From: Apodemus sylvaticus
Taxonomy: Eukaryota; Chordata; Mammalia; Rodentia; Muridae
Length of the DNA stretch: 64,000 nucleotides
Assembly: GCF_947179515.1 (NCBI RefSeq)
Contig: NC_067473.1
Coordinates: 69,785,534 to 69,849,533, forward strand
Reading direction: 5' to 3'
Both the position numbers and the translations under genes were made by a program. The notes below the pieces were generated by a model, which was not told the origin of the DNA, made no database searches, and saw nothing but the letters and a program-made list of their open reading frames with translations. Every line of letters begins with the position of its first letter. Position 1 is the first letter of the stretch. Positions 1 to 10,410 of this stretch are shown one piece after another.

Positions 1-2430
1 TTTTAATCTATATTTGCCTTCACAGCAGACTCAAAACTGTAATGACATATGAGGTATTTGTTGGTTTTAGCCAGATAGGTGGCCTGCTGTAATCCCAGCA
101 TTCAACAGGATCAGATGTTCAAAGCTAAGCCTAAAGCTTATCAAACAAATCAGAACACAGAGTTTGTTGGTTTTAAGCAAAGATCTTCCTTTTAGTTATA
201 TTAAAGATGACTTGAAAGGGAGAAAAAATATCTCAAAGAGAAGCCTATCAGAAAATGTTGTAGCTATCCTCTTTCAGAAAACCATGGTGAGACTTAGTGG
301 GTGAGTTATTAAAGAATTAGGTACAATCAGCTAAAACCTTGGGGACACATGTTTCAATACAAGCACAAAGAAAAAAACTGCCTAAGGGACGGAATTGGGT
401 AATAATATCTTTTGCTTGGCATTTACTTTAGGTTACTAAGCAGTCAGAAGATAAACTTGCTGTCTGGCCTGCTGAATTGTAGAACTAGGGAGAAGGTGAT
501 CTAAATGGATGTCGGGGTTTAAAGGTAACCCACTGAAAGCTTCAGTGTTTTACATCCCTAACCAAGGAATTGAACAGATGCACACAGCTGTAGGAGAAAG
601 AGGGACAGTTTATTAAAATATGATAAACTTCTATGGGAGGAACCAGGGAAAGCAAATAAAGAGTGTGGTAACTCAAACAATCTTACCACAAATAGACTGG
701 GAATTTTATGCCACTTAGTGGAAGCTTTCAGGGTCATTTGCTCAGTGCAAACGTTCTCACACATGCTATTGCATGTGGTTCTCTATTATATGATTTACAC
801 CATGTGTCATTATTATGTCAAATGTTCACCCAGGGATGTGCTGTTTTAGTATTAAAATAATTAGCATAACCGCATCTGGGGAATAGCTGTGCATTTTGCC
901 AGGAGAGTTGTTGGATTTAGTCATTTGTAGCAGGATGTTTTCAGCCTTCCTCATTGCTGATTGATTCTGTTTCCTCTTCTGCTAGCTTGGCACTCTTTGT
1001 GTAACTCCTTTAGCTTTCATTCTCCACCTTATATGCCATCCTCAAAAGCACTTAATTTTGTTTTACCAGTGGTATATGCATATTCTTTTTGTGAGGTGAA
1101 AATGTAGGCTCAGGAAAAGTGATGCTTGCTATAGATGCCTGAAATTATAGGCAGTAGAGCAACAGCAGAGCGGACTCTGTACTTAAATGACAGAAGTGAA
1201 AGAGAAAGATATGAAGACCAGGTTCAGCAAGCTGTGAAAGTCAGACAAGAGAATGATAATCTTGAAAGAAACGAAGAGAGTGAGCTGGGGCGGTGAAAGA
1301 CATCTTAAGAAATAAATGGTCTAAAAACATTAATAGGAAATAAAAGCAAACCGATGTGTTCAGAGTCAGTACAAGACCTTGATCAAAGGATGCTTGAGTA
1401 ACTAGAGACAGGGAGAAATTCCAGAAGAATTTGTCATGTATGTTCTAGAGAGGCCCATAAAACTCTGTTACAGCTTGTCAAAGTGATTGGGCAGATAATA
1501 ATTAGGAAGGCTAAAGTAGTTGATTGTAATATGTGGTTATCAGACCTTGTTTTATTGTTTTACTGGATATTCTTTTTAAATTCTCATTGATAAGAGAGTA
1601 TTTTAGAATACATTAATGATAAAAAGATAATAAAGTCCAAATATTACCATATTCATTATTGCTGTTCATTCTTTCTGATATTCTGTTTGTGATTTTCCTT
1701 GTGATTACTTTAATATATAGTATATTTATTACCTATCACACAGACTTGGAATATCTAAAAAATTCCAGTGCCAAAATTCAAGGGCACTATTATACATTAT
1801 GTGGTTGTAGTTTTGTATTAATTCATAAAAGTAGAGGATATATTACTTATATCTATTAAAAGCATAAGTGAAATACCTACACATGTACTTATAGCATAAA
1901 GTTTAGTTAACCCCTACATAACCAGTAGTTTGTTCTGCAATTACACCATTGTAGCTTCATATTATAGATATCAATAGCTTATTTCAGATCAATTTATAGT
2001 CATTGTTTGTGTACTGAAGTTCAAATTTGGGGGTGGTATTTCTTAGTAATTTGTTATAACATGCTTGCATTTGCAGCTTCTGGAAGAAACCCTATAATGT
2101 TTCTACTCTGTTTCCTCTCTTTCTTTTTCAATTTTTTATTCTTACTGCTTTAAGTTTATTATGTTATTAATGAGGAGCATGTTTTTTATTATTTTTATTA
2201 TATTCTTCTAGGATATGATGCACTGAGTAAAAATTCATATGTAAAGTACCCATAAAGGTAGTAAAGCTAAAAGGAAAGGGGGTACAAATATCATTGTGTG
2301 AACTGAACTGCCAAGGTCAAAGGCAGAGGGGATCTATGTCCATTAGTCATATAGAGTTTGGAATGCTGTGGGTCTGGAGTTGAATTACATTGTGTTACCA
2401 TTAGCCGTTTAATAGCATAGCCAGCTCTGT

Positions 2431-2432
<2 letters not shown>
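1..2432. other. AT-rich DNA, no gene recognised
   Basis: I find no coding region, RNA gene or complete mobile element here. The only hint of a repeat is a B1-like scrap near the left edge, listed separately. The longest reading frames, at 558-764 and 1659-1859, are under 70 codons and show no recognisable family. Very old repeats may be hidden. Confidence 0.5.
66..130 (+). repeat. Possible degraded B1-like SINE fragment
   Basis: The stretch contains a B1/Alu-like core (tgtaatcccagcattca) preceded by a recognisable 'gccagat.ggtggc' style start. It stops after about 60 bases. It is short and diverged, so chance similarity or an ID_B1 or proto-B1 relative cannot be excluded. Confidence 0.3.

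Positions 2433-2508
<76 letters not shown>
2433..2508. repeat. Compound (CT)n(GT)n microsatellite
   Basis: About 22 CT units are followed directly by about 16 GT units with almost no interruption. Translation of this tract produces a spurious Arg-Glu / Thr-His repeat peptide on the minus strand, which is not a gene. Confidence 0.97.
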
Positions 2509-2511
<3 letters not shown>

Positions 2512-4670
2512 CCAGATCTATCACATGCTTGGTCTCACCCTTGCAGAATCCTTTGATCCCTCCAGATTAGAACAGTGAACTCTAGTTTACTGTTTGATTT
2601 CATTTAAAACATTTTCAGAAGTGAGAATTATGAATTAGATATAGTTATAGTATTATTACATATTAGTATATAAGTTATAGATGTCAAAACTTAAGTATGT
2701 CTAGAATTTTAGTAGCAAACATATTCTTGTATACATGTTTGATTATCTATAATAACACAAAGACATATTTTTTCAAGTCTATTTTTTTCCTACAGTATTC
2801 ACAATTGCAGAGATTCTGATTTTCTGCTGCTGCTATCACCAGTTTCACATGGGGGACCTCAGTCCTTACAATTACCATTGTATTTCATCCCTTGCTTTCA
2901 AGATCTGCTCTCTCTTTTCTTTAGCATATAACATATGCATGTAACATTCTTTTTGTCATTTGTTTTCTTTTATTGAACACAGATTCTGTTTTCATACAGT
3001 ATATCCTGATTATAGTTTCCCCTTGCTCTACTCTTCCCAGTTGTTCCTAAGCTCCTCCTCTCATTCTGTCTCTCAGAGAAAAGAACAGACAACCAAACAC
3101 GACAAAATAAACTATTGTAGGAGGAAATAAGAACTAGCATATCAAAGTTACAGCAACCCAACAGGAGGAAAGGAGACCAAAGAGCAAGCATGAGAGCCAG
3201 AGACCCACTCATTCTCACAGACAGAAGTCTCATGAAATACTAAGCAGAGGACTCCCTGTGAGCTCACATATGTCTTGTGCTCCTGGTATTCCCCTCCCCT
3301 TTTCTTCTGGCTCTTACTCTGTGCCTTCTGCCAGATTCTGAGTTCTGATGTGAGTGATTTGATAAAGACCTCCTGTTTAGACTCTCTTTCTCTGCATAAT
3401 ATCTGGATATGTGTCTGAATTTGTTCCCATCTGCTGCAGGAGGACGCACCCCTAATGACAACTGGATAAAGCGCTGATCTATGAGTAAAACAAAATATCA
3501 TTACGAAAAAAACTAGGTCAATAGTGTTTTATTTTACCCAAGACCTGTGGCCTATCTAGTCTCTGGTTCGTTGTGCAATCAGTGCTGGATGTAGACGCCT
3601 GAAATAGGCCTTACAGCCAATCAAACATTGGTTGGCTACTCACATATATTCTATGCCGCTATTGCCCTAGTACATTACAAAGAACCTTCCTGTACCAAAG
3701 AAACTATGACATAGGAATGAAGTCTCCAGGTAGTCACCAGCTCCAGTTCTCCATATTGAACAAGTCGTGTGCATACAGTCCCTGCAATGGAGTCAGCAGC
3801 CAGTTTGCAGAGAGCAGCTTTTAGTGTTAGCAACACATGGGTTGTTGGTGGATTTCCATGGGAGTGCCTTGGACAACAACTCAATTAAATGAACTCTAGT
3901 CCCATAACTGGAAGTCCCATCTAGCCACAAGAGATGGCCAATCTAAACCTTTATTCCCCACTACTAGGAAACTTTAGCATAATATCCTTGGATTCCACAA
4001 ACTCCATAGTGCACAGTTCTCAACACTATCCCACAAATGCCCCCCCCAATCTGATACTTGCACTCTACTTCATCTTATCCCCACTTGATATCCCTATATT
4101 CAAGACTCCAGTTGTCCCCTGTATGAAATCTATTCTCCTTCCTCACCCATGGATTAACCTGTATGCCACCTAAACTCTTCCTTCTCACCTAACCTCTCTT
4201 GTTGTACTAATTGAAGCTTGGTTATAATTTACTTAATAGTTAATATTCACTTATACGTGAATGCATACCTTATTTAATCTTTCTGGGCCTGAGATACCTC
4301 ACTCAGGATGAAATACCATATTTTCTTCATCATGTATTTTCTTCATTGTGTCTTTGGCTGAAGGACATCTAGGTTGCTTCTCATTTCTCACTATTATGAA
4401 TTAATCCACAATGAAAAGTTAAACAAGTATCCTTGTAGTAGGGTGGAGTGTGCTTTTGGTATAAGCCCTCCAGTTATGGTATAGCTGGGCTTCAACAGAG
4501 TTCTATTCCTAACTTTCTGTGTGACTGTCATATGATTTCCATCATAGTTGGAGAAGTTTGCACTCCAACCAACAATGGAGGAGTCTTCCCTTTGCTCCAC
4601 ATCTGCCTAAGCATGAGCATTCACTTGAGTAAATGACCTCAGACATTGTGACAATTATAAGATGGAATTG

Positions 4671-4814
4671 AAAAGTAGTTTTGAGCCAGGCATTGGTGGC
4701 GCATGCCTGTAATCCCAGCACTTGGGAGGCAGAGGCAGATGGATTTCTGAGTTTGAGGCCAGCCTGGTCTACAGAGTGAGCTCCAGGACAGCCAGAGAAA
4801 CCCTGTCTCAAAAA

Positions 4815-4861
<47 letters not shown>

Positions 4862-4874
4862 AAAAGTAGTTTTG
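4671..4874 (+). mobile_element. B1 SINE with (AAAT)n tail and 13-bp TSD
   Basis: A B1 (7SL-derived SINE) starts at about 4685 with gccaggcattggtggcgc. It contains the A-box region, the 'aatcccagcacttgggaggc' core and the 'agagaaaccctgtctc' end. It lacks the roughly 9-base 'gctacac' portion of the usual B1 3' half. The tail is a clean (AAAT)n tract to about 4861. Exact direct repeats of AAAAGTAGTTTTG lie at 4671-4683 and 4862-4874, showing L1-mediated insertion into the old Lx element. The AAAT tail gives an artefactual Phe-Ile-Tyr-Leu repeat in a minus-strand frame. Confidence 0.95.
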
Positions 4875-5435
4875 GTTTGCATTAACCTGATAGCAAGGAT
4901 GTTGAAATTTTCTTTCAATACTTCTTGAACATTTTTGATTCCTCTGTAAAGCGTTTCTCTTACATATATTACTCACTTTTGGATTGGATTATTTAGGGTT
5001 TTGATATCTAGTTTTTTGAGTGTTTTATATATTTTGTTTATTAGACCTCTATTGGATGAGGAGTTGGTAAAAATTTCCCATTATTCAGTCTGCCTGTTTG
5101 TCTGATTGTTGGTATCCTTAGTCTCACAGAAGCTATTCAGTTTCTTTATGTAGGATAATAAATATCGATATATTTACATTCTTCTATACAGATACCCAGT
5201 TTGACAAGCACCATTTGTGGAAGATGCTGTCTTTCCCTAGAGTGTGTTTCTAGCTCTTTTAAAATAAGAATTCAAATATTCATATGCATGTGCATGTATT
5301 TCTGGGTTTTCTTTTCTTTTTCATTGATAACCATATCTCTTTTATGGCAATGGCATGTCAATTTTTGTTACTACATCTCTGTAACACAAGTTGAAATCAG
5401 GATACTGGGTTATCCACCAGTTCTTTCATTGTTCA

Positions 5436-5981
5436 TTGTCTTTCAGGCTCTGCTTCCCCTCTCATAGTAGCATGACCAGCCTGTAGTCACAACTGGTCAG
5501 CTAGACCATTGTGCTTTCCTAAGAAGAAAACAAGGCAGGAATGTGGGAGGGTTGGAGACCTCATGAGGTAAGTGAGTGCAATGGGAATGAACTCTCAGCA
5601 AGACAGGCTTCATCAAGTCAGTTCATTTAATTAGGTGAACAAAGACAATTTTAACCTTTGGACAATGGGTCTTCCTGGAGAGTAAACATCATTGGCCAAA
5701 GCCAGGGCACTGAGGATGCCTCATATGCATAGGAAAGAATTTCAGATATTGCTGGGCATAAACATATAAAGAAAGGAATTCCATCCTGGTTAACAGGCTA
5801 CATGCCCTCCTCCAATTGGCAAAGTTGGGGTGAATGACTGAGTGGGTAGGCTGGGGCCATAAAAGAGCAATCTTACCTACTGCTGTCAATTGCAGGACTA
5901 GATTTCAGGGATGTGGACATGCCTCGACCCTATACTTGTTCCAGGCTAGCTCTTGTCTGTTCCACCGCCCCTGGCCCCACA
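5436..5981 (+). mobile_element. Putative solo LTR of an endogenous retrovirus inside the Lx element
   Basis: A 546-bp block interrupts the ORF2 sequence of the old L1. The L1 reading stops at 'ttctttcattgttca' and resumes at 'gttcaggattgttttagc'. GTTCA occurs on both sides (5431-5435 and 5982-5986), as expected for a 5-bp TSD. The block starts at or next to TG and ends in CACA. It contains a TATA-like 'ccataaaagagc' at 5857-5868, which suggests plus orientation. No internal retroviral genes are present. The family is not identified; another transposon type with a 5-bp duplication remains possible. Confidence 0.6.
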
Positions 5982-6449
5982 GTTCAGGATTGTTTTAGCT
6001 ATATGTTATTTTATGGTTTTCCACATGAAATTGAATACTGTCTTTTGAGGTATATAAATAATTGTGTTGGAAATTTTATGGAATTACATAGGATTTGAAG
6101 ATTGTTTTTGGTATAATGGCCATTTTGCTATTTTAATCCTATCTATTCATGAGCATAGCTTCTTTCCATGTTCTGATTTTTTAAAAAAAAATATTTTCTA
6201 AAAGACTTCAAGTTTGTATCAGGCAGACTTTTCACTTGGCTGATTAGAGTTAACCCAAAATATCGTATATTAATTGGAGCTATTATGAAAGGTGTTGTGT
6301 TGCTGATTTCCTTTCATAGTACCTTATCATTTCATGATTTGCTTATCATTTGTATATGGGAGTGCTAATGACTTTTTTCAGTTAGTAGTGTATCCAGCCA
6401 CTTTGCTAAAGTGTTTGTGAGCTATAGATGTTCCTTAGTGGAATTTGGG

Positions 6450-6465
6450 ATATATATATATATAT

Positions 6466-6513
<48 letters not shown>
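6450..6513. repeat. (AT)n microsatellite
   Basis: Nearly pure TA repeat with one internal 'attatataata' irregularity, lying within the old L1 ORF2 remnant. Confidence 0.97.
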
Positions 6514-6515
<2 letters not shown>

Positions 6516-6787
6516 TATAATCTGTAAAAGCAGTTCTTTGACCTCTCCTTTCCAATTTGTATCCCCTTGATCTCCTTCTGTAGTCATATTGCTCTAGCTT
6601 GAACTTGAAATACTATATAGAATAGATGTGGACGGAGTGAACAACCATGTCTAATTCTAGAGTTTAGTAAAATAGATTCTCTAAATTTAATATGATATTG
6701 GCTATAGGTTTATAAATTGCCTCTATTATGCTTAGGTATATTTCTGTTATTTTATTGTTGGTGGTAGTGACGATGATGATGATTATA

Positions 6788-6795
6788 GTGTGTGT

Positions 6796-6831
<36 letters not shown>
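6788..6831. repeat. (GT)n microsatellite at an internal L1 deletion
   Basis: About 20 GT units, preceded by a short (GAT)n run. The L1 sequence on the left is ORF2 reverse-transcriptase region and that on the right is ORF1, so the tract marks the join where the first half of ORF2 is missing. Confidence 0.9.
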
Positions 6832-6832
<1 letters not shown>

Positions 6833-7225
6833 TTTATTCTTTCTATTTTTCTGGTGTGAGAGGAATATTTAATCCCTGTTTTTATGTATATACTTGACCT
6901 CTTCAGGTTGGAGATGTCCTTCTTGCACTTTGTATAGGGCTAGATTTATTGACAGATATTGTTTAAATCTGAATTTATCATGTAATACTTTATTTTTTAC
7001 CATATATGGTAATTAAAATTTTGGTACAGTAGACTAGGCTGGCATCTGTGGTCTTTTAGAGTTCACAGAATATCTGCTCAGGCATTTCTGGCTTTTAGAT
7101 TCTCCATTAAGAAATCATGCATAATTCTATTAGGTTTGTCTTTCTATGTTACTTGGTTGTTTCTCTTCTAGCTTTTAATATTCTTTCTTAACTTTGTAAG
7201 TTTAGTATTTTAATTATAATGAGGC

Positions 7226-7616
7226 TGTAGAGAGCCTTATTGAGGTTCCATGCCACCTGGCAGGAGCTTGATATCAACCATATATGAAGTTTCTCTCCCA
7301 GCTTTTGAGTAGGAACTCCTATGTCAGCCATAATCCCATCCACCTAGGGTGGAGTGCTCAGATATAGGTGAAGACTATTCTTCAAGGACCTGCAGTCTTC
7401 TGAAAAACACTAGCCACCTGTGGAGCAACTGAACTGATTCTGCTGAGAAGCTTCCAGACTTTCCCCCCTGCCTATATATATTGGGAGTTCTTCATTAAAC
7501 TTTGAGACCTTGAATAGCAGGTGTTATCTTGGTCTCTGTCTCTTTTTTGCCGCCTTCCCATACATCCCCAGCTTCCCTTCTAGATGATCTGTTCGATGTA
7601 ACTGCGGGCAGTTACA
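7226..7616 (+). mobile_element. Putative solo LTR (ERVK-like) inside the Lx ORF1
   Basis: A 391-bp block begins TGTAGAGAGCC and ends GGGCAGTTACA, so it has canonical TG...CA ends. It carries 'cctatatatatt' at 7471-7482 as a TATA candidate and ATTAAA at 7494-7499 as a polyadenylation signal, both in plus orientation. Flanking hexamers TGAGGC (7220-7225) and TGTGGT (7617-7622) match at four of six positions. The undamaged L1 sequence at this site is normally TGTGGCG-like, so both could be decayed copies of one 6-bp TSD, typical of class II (ERVK) elements. No internal viral region is present. Confidence 0.65.
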
Positions 7617-8221
7617 TGTGGTGAGTGAACTTTCTTTTCAAGTCCAATCTGTTTGGTATTCTATATGTTTCTTGTATCAGCATAGGCATATCTTTCTTTA
7701 GATTAGAAAAAAATTCTTATATATTTTGTGTAAAATATTTTCTTTATCTTTAAGCTTGGTTTCTTCTCCTTCCCCCATACCTATTATTCTTATATCTGTT
7801 CTTTCCATAGTGATCCTGATTTTCTTAATATTTTGTGTCAGGAATTTTTTTAGGTTTAATATTGTCTTTTATTTATGTATCCATTTCTTCTAGAATATCT
7901 CCAAGAGCTGAGATTCTCTCTCTCATCTCTTTTTTTTTATTCTGTTGATGAAGCTTTACTGTGTAGTTATGAATTTAGATTCCTAAATTTTGTATTTCTA
8001 GGATTCCTTGAGTTTGTGCTTTCTTTATTGCTTCTATTTCCACTTCCAGGTCTTAGATAGTTTATTCATTTCCTTCAACTCTTTGTGTTTTCTTGGGTTT
8101 CTTTAAGGGGTTTACTTATGTCCTCCAATTGTTTGTGTTTTCCTGGAGGTCTTTAAGTGGTTTGTTATTTTCCTTTGTAAAGACTTCTATAATCTTCATT
8201 CAGTTGGTTTTTGTGTTCTTT

Positions 8222-9276
8222 TATTTTTTTATTTTTTTATTTGATATATTCTTTATTTACATTTTAAATGAGTTTCCCTTTCCTGGATCCCCCTTCCCCT
8301 AAAGTCTCACAAGCCCTCTTCCCTCCCCCTGTTCCCCAATCCACCTCTTCTCACTTCCCTGTCCTGGTATTCCCCTACACTGCTACACTGAGCCTTTCCA
8401 GGGCCATGGGCCACTCCTTCCTTCTTCTTGGGCATCATTTGATATGTGAATTGTGTCTTGGGTATTCCAAGCTTCTAGGCTAATATATGTTTATCAGTGA
8501 GTGCATACCATGAGTGTTCTTTTGAGACTAGCTTGCTTCACTTAGGATAATAGTCTCCAGTTCCATCCATTTGTCTAAGAATTTCATGGACTCATTGTTT
8601 CTAATGGCTGAATCGTACTCTATTGTGTACATATACCACATTTTCTGTATCGAATCCTTTGTTGAGGGACATCTGGGTTCTTTCCAGTTTCTAGCTATTA
8701 TAAATAGGGCTGCTATGAACATAGTGGACCATGTTTCCTTCTTACATGCTGAGGAATCCTCTGGGTATATGCCCAGGAGTGGTACAGCAGGGCCCTCCAG
8801 TAGTATCATTTCCAGTTTTCTGAGGAACCACCAGACTGATTTCCAAAGCTGCAACCCCACCAGCAGTGGAGGAGTCTTCCTCTTTCTCCACATCCTCACC
8901 AGCACCTGTTTTCTCCTGAGTTTTTTATCTTAACCATTCTGACTGGTGTGAGGTGAAATCTCAGGGTTGTTTTGATTTGCATTTCCCTGATGACTAATGA
9001 TGTTGAGTATTTCTTTAGGTGTTCTCAGCCATTCAGTATTTCTCAGGTGAAAATTCTATGTTTAGCTCTGTACCCCATTTTTAAGGGAGTTATTTGGCTC
9101 TCTGGAGTCTACTTTTTTGAGTTCTTTGTATATCTTGGATATAAGCCCTCTGTTGGATGTAGTGTTGATAAATATCTTTTCCCAATTTGTTGGTTGCTGT
9201 TTTGTCCTTTTGACAATGTACTTTGCCTTACAGAAACTTTGTAGTTTTATGAGATCCCATTTGTCAATTCTTGATC
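8222..9276 (-). mobile_element. 5'-truncated L1 inserted into the older Lx ORF1
   Basis: The element starts at its 3' end with a T-rich tract and the common murid L1 3'-UTR end (8222-8500). It continues into the ORF2 carboxy-terminal region, where a minus-strand frame of about 125 codons (8528-8905) contains the cysteine-rich end and the 'YSAIRNNE' motif. It is truncated at about 9276. TTGTGTTCTTT (8211-8221) and TTGTATCCTTT (9277-9287) are imperfect 11-bp TSDs. Outside them the Lx ORF1 sequence is continuous. The insertion is therefore younger than the Lx element. Confidence 0.9.
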
Positions 9277-9421
9277 TTGTATCCTTTGCTTCAGCTATGT
9301 TGGAATATTTGGGGGCTGTGGTGTTAGAATAGCTGTACTCTAGTGGAGGGCATTTGCTGTAGCTGTTGTTCCTTGTGTTCTTATGCCTTTGTGGAGAAGA
9401 GTTGTATAACACTTTCTTCTG

Positions 9422-10167
9422 AACTGAGTCATTCTATGCAGAATAGAGGAAAGAGGTTTCTGAGACTCAGAGAAAATTAACCCACAAAGCTCAGGAAGCT
9501 CCTAAGGAAAAAGATTCCTGTGATCCCTCCACAATGTAGCAGGGCCATTAAAGAACTGCCAAGGAATACATCATTCTCTGAGGAGCTGACTGCAGGTCCT
9601 TTGAAGACCTCCTGATATGCAGATAGCATGACACATCAGCCAAGCTAGGGAGGCCCTTTTGGCAATTCAGTGAGCTTTTGAATTAAAACAATGATGAGGA
9701 TACAGTTGCACCCTTGTATATATTGACAAGAAGATTTATTTTAGAGGAGAAAACACCTCCTCTAAACCTATAAGAGTCTAACTTTAACCTGGCCATAAAG
9801 GGAGAATGTGGGTGGAGAGGAACCAGGAGTCAGGGACACAGAAATGAGCCAGGAGACCAAGAAAGCAAAAAGAACCTAAAGACCCTGTAACCAAAATGGC
9901 TGAGTTTATATATGAAGGAGAAACTTGGAGATGGGAAGTGAAGCTCCTGAACAGGAGAGGTTGAGGGTAGGGGACAAGGCATGCTAGCTAGGTTGGCTCA
10001 CTAATGGGTACTTGTGGGTATGGAACAAGGGAGACTGGTGGCCAGAATTTTGCTTTGATGTGTTAAATAGGCTCTTCAGTATCCTTATCATAGATGTATG
10101 TAACAGCTCACTCATAGTCCTATAACTAAATAATAAATTAATTTTGTACATCAGTGAAATTATACTT
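9422..10167. other. Unrecognised 0.75-kb spacer, possibly retroviral-derived
   Basis: Lies between the Lx element and the next L1. The composition is less AT-rich than the flanks, with purine-rich stretches (9820-9990). I see no long frame, no LTR ends and no SINE. It could be an old LTR or internal retroviral remnant, but nothing decisive is visible. Confidence 0.4.
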
Positions 10168-10410
10168 TTGATATGTTTTTTTATTCGATATATTTTTTAT
10201 TTACATTTCAAATGATTTCCCCTTTCCTAGCCCCCTCACTCCCAGAAAGTCCTGTAAGCCCCCTTCACTCCCCCTGTCTTCCCACTTCCCCATTCTGGTT
10301 TTGCTGAATACTGCTTCACTGAGTCTTTCCAGAACAAGGGGCCACTCTTCCTTTCTTCTTGTACCTCATTTGATGTGTAGATTATGTTTTGGGTATTCCA
10401 GGTTTCTGGG

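Larger units (their letters stand above)
2965..9421 (-). mobile_element. Old Lx-type LINE-1, nearly end to end, with four nested insertions
   Basis: Read on the minus strand this is one L1. Its ORF1 amino-terminal region lies at about 9278-9421 and 7623-8221, the rest of ORF1 at about 6855-7219, ORF2 reverse-transcriptase and carboxy-terminal pieces at about 4200-5435 and 5987-6750, and an Lx-type 3' UTR at about 2965-4200. The parts are collinear once four insertions are removed: a B1 (4685-4861), an LTR (5436-5981), a second LTR (7226-7616) and a younger L1 (8222-9276). About half of ORF2 (endonuclease to early reverse transcriptase) is missing around the (GT)n tract near 6788. A weak candidate TSD lies at 2941-2955 and 9405-9421. 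No long frame survives, so the element is dead. The Lx assignment rests on my recognition of the 3' UTR style, not on an alignment. Confidence 0.75.

Noticed and set aside
2291..2524. 77-codon minus-strand frame with His-Thr and Arg-Glu repeats
   Set aside because: It is the translation of the (CT)n(GT)n microsatellite, with no conserved sequence around it.
4542..4976. 144-codon minus-strand frame with a Phe-Ile-Tyr-Leu repeat resembling a membrane protein
   Set aside because: It reads antisense through the B1 and its (AAAT)n tail; the hydrophobic repeat is the tail.
9422..10167. Naming this spacer as a retroviral internal region
   Set aside because: Only composition hints at it; no LTR ends, no primer-binding site and no viral protein motifs are visible.
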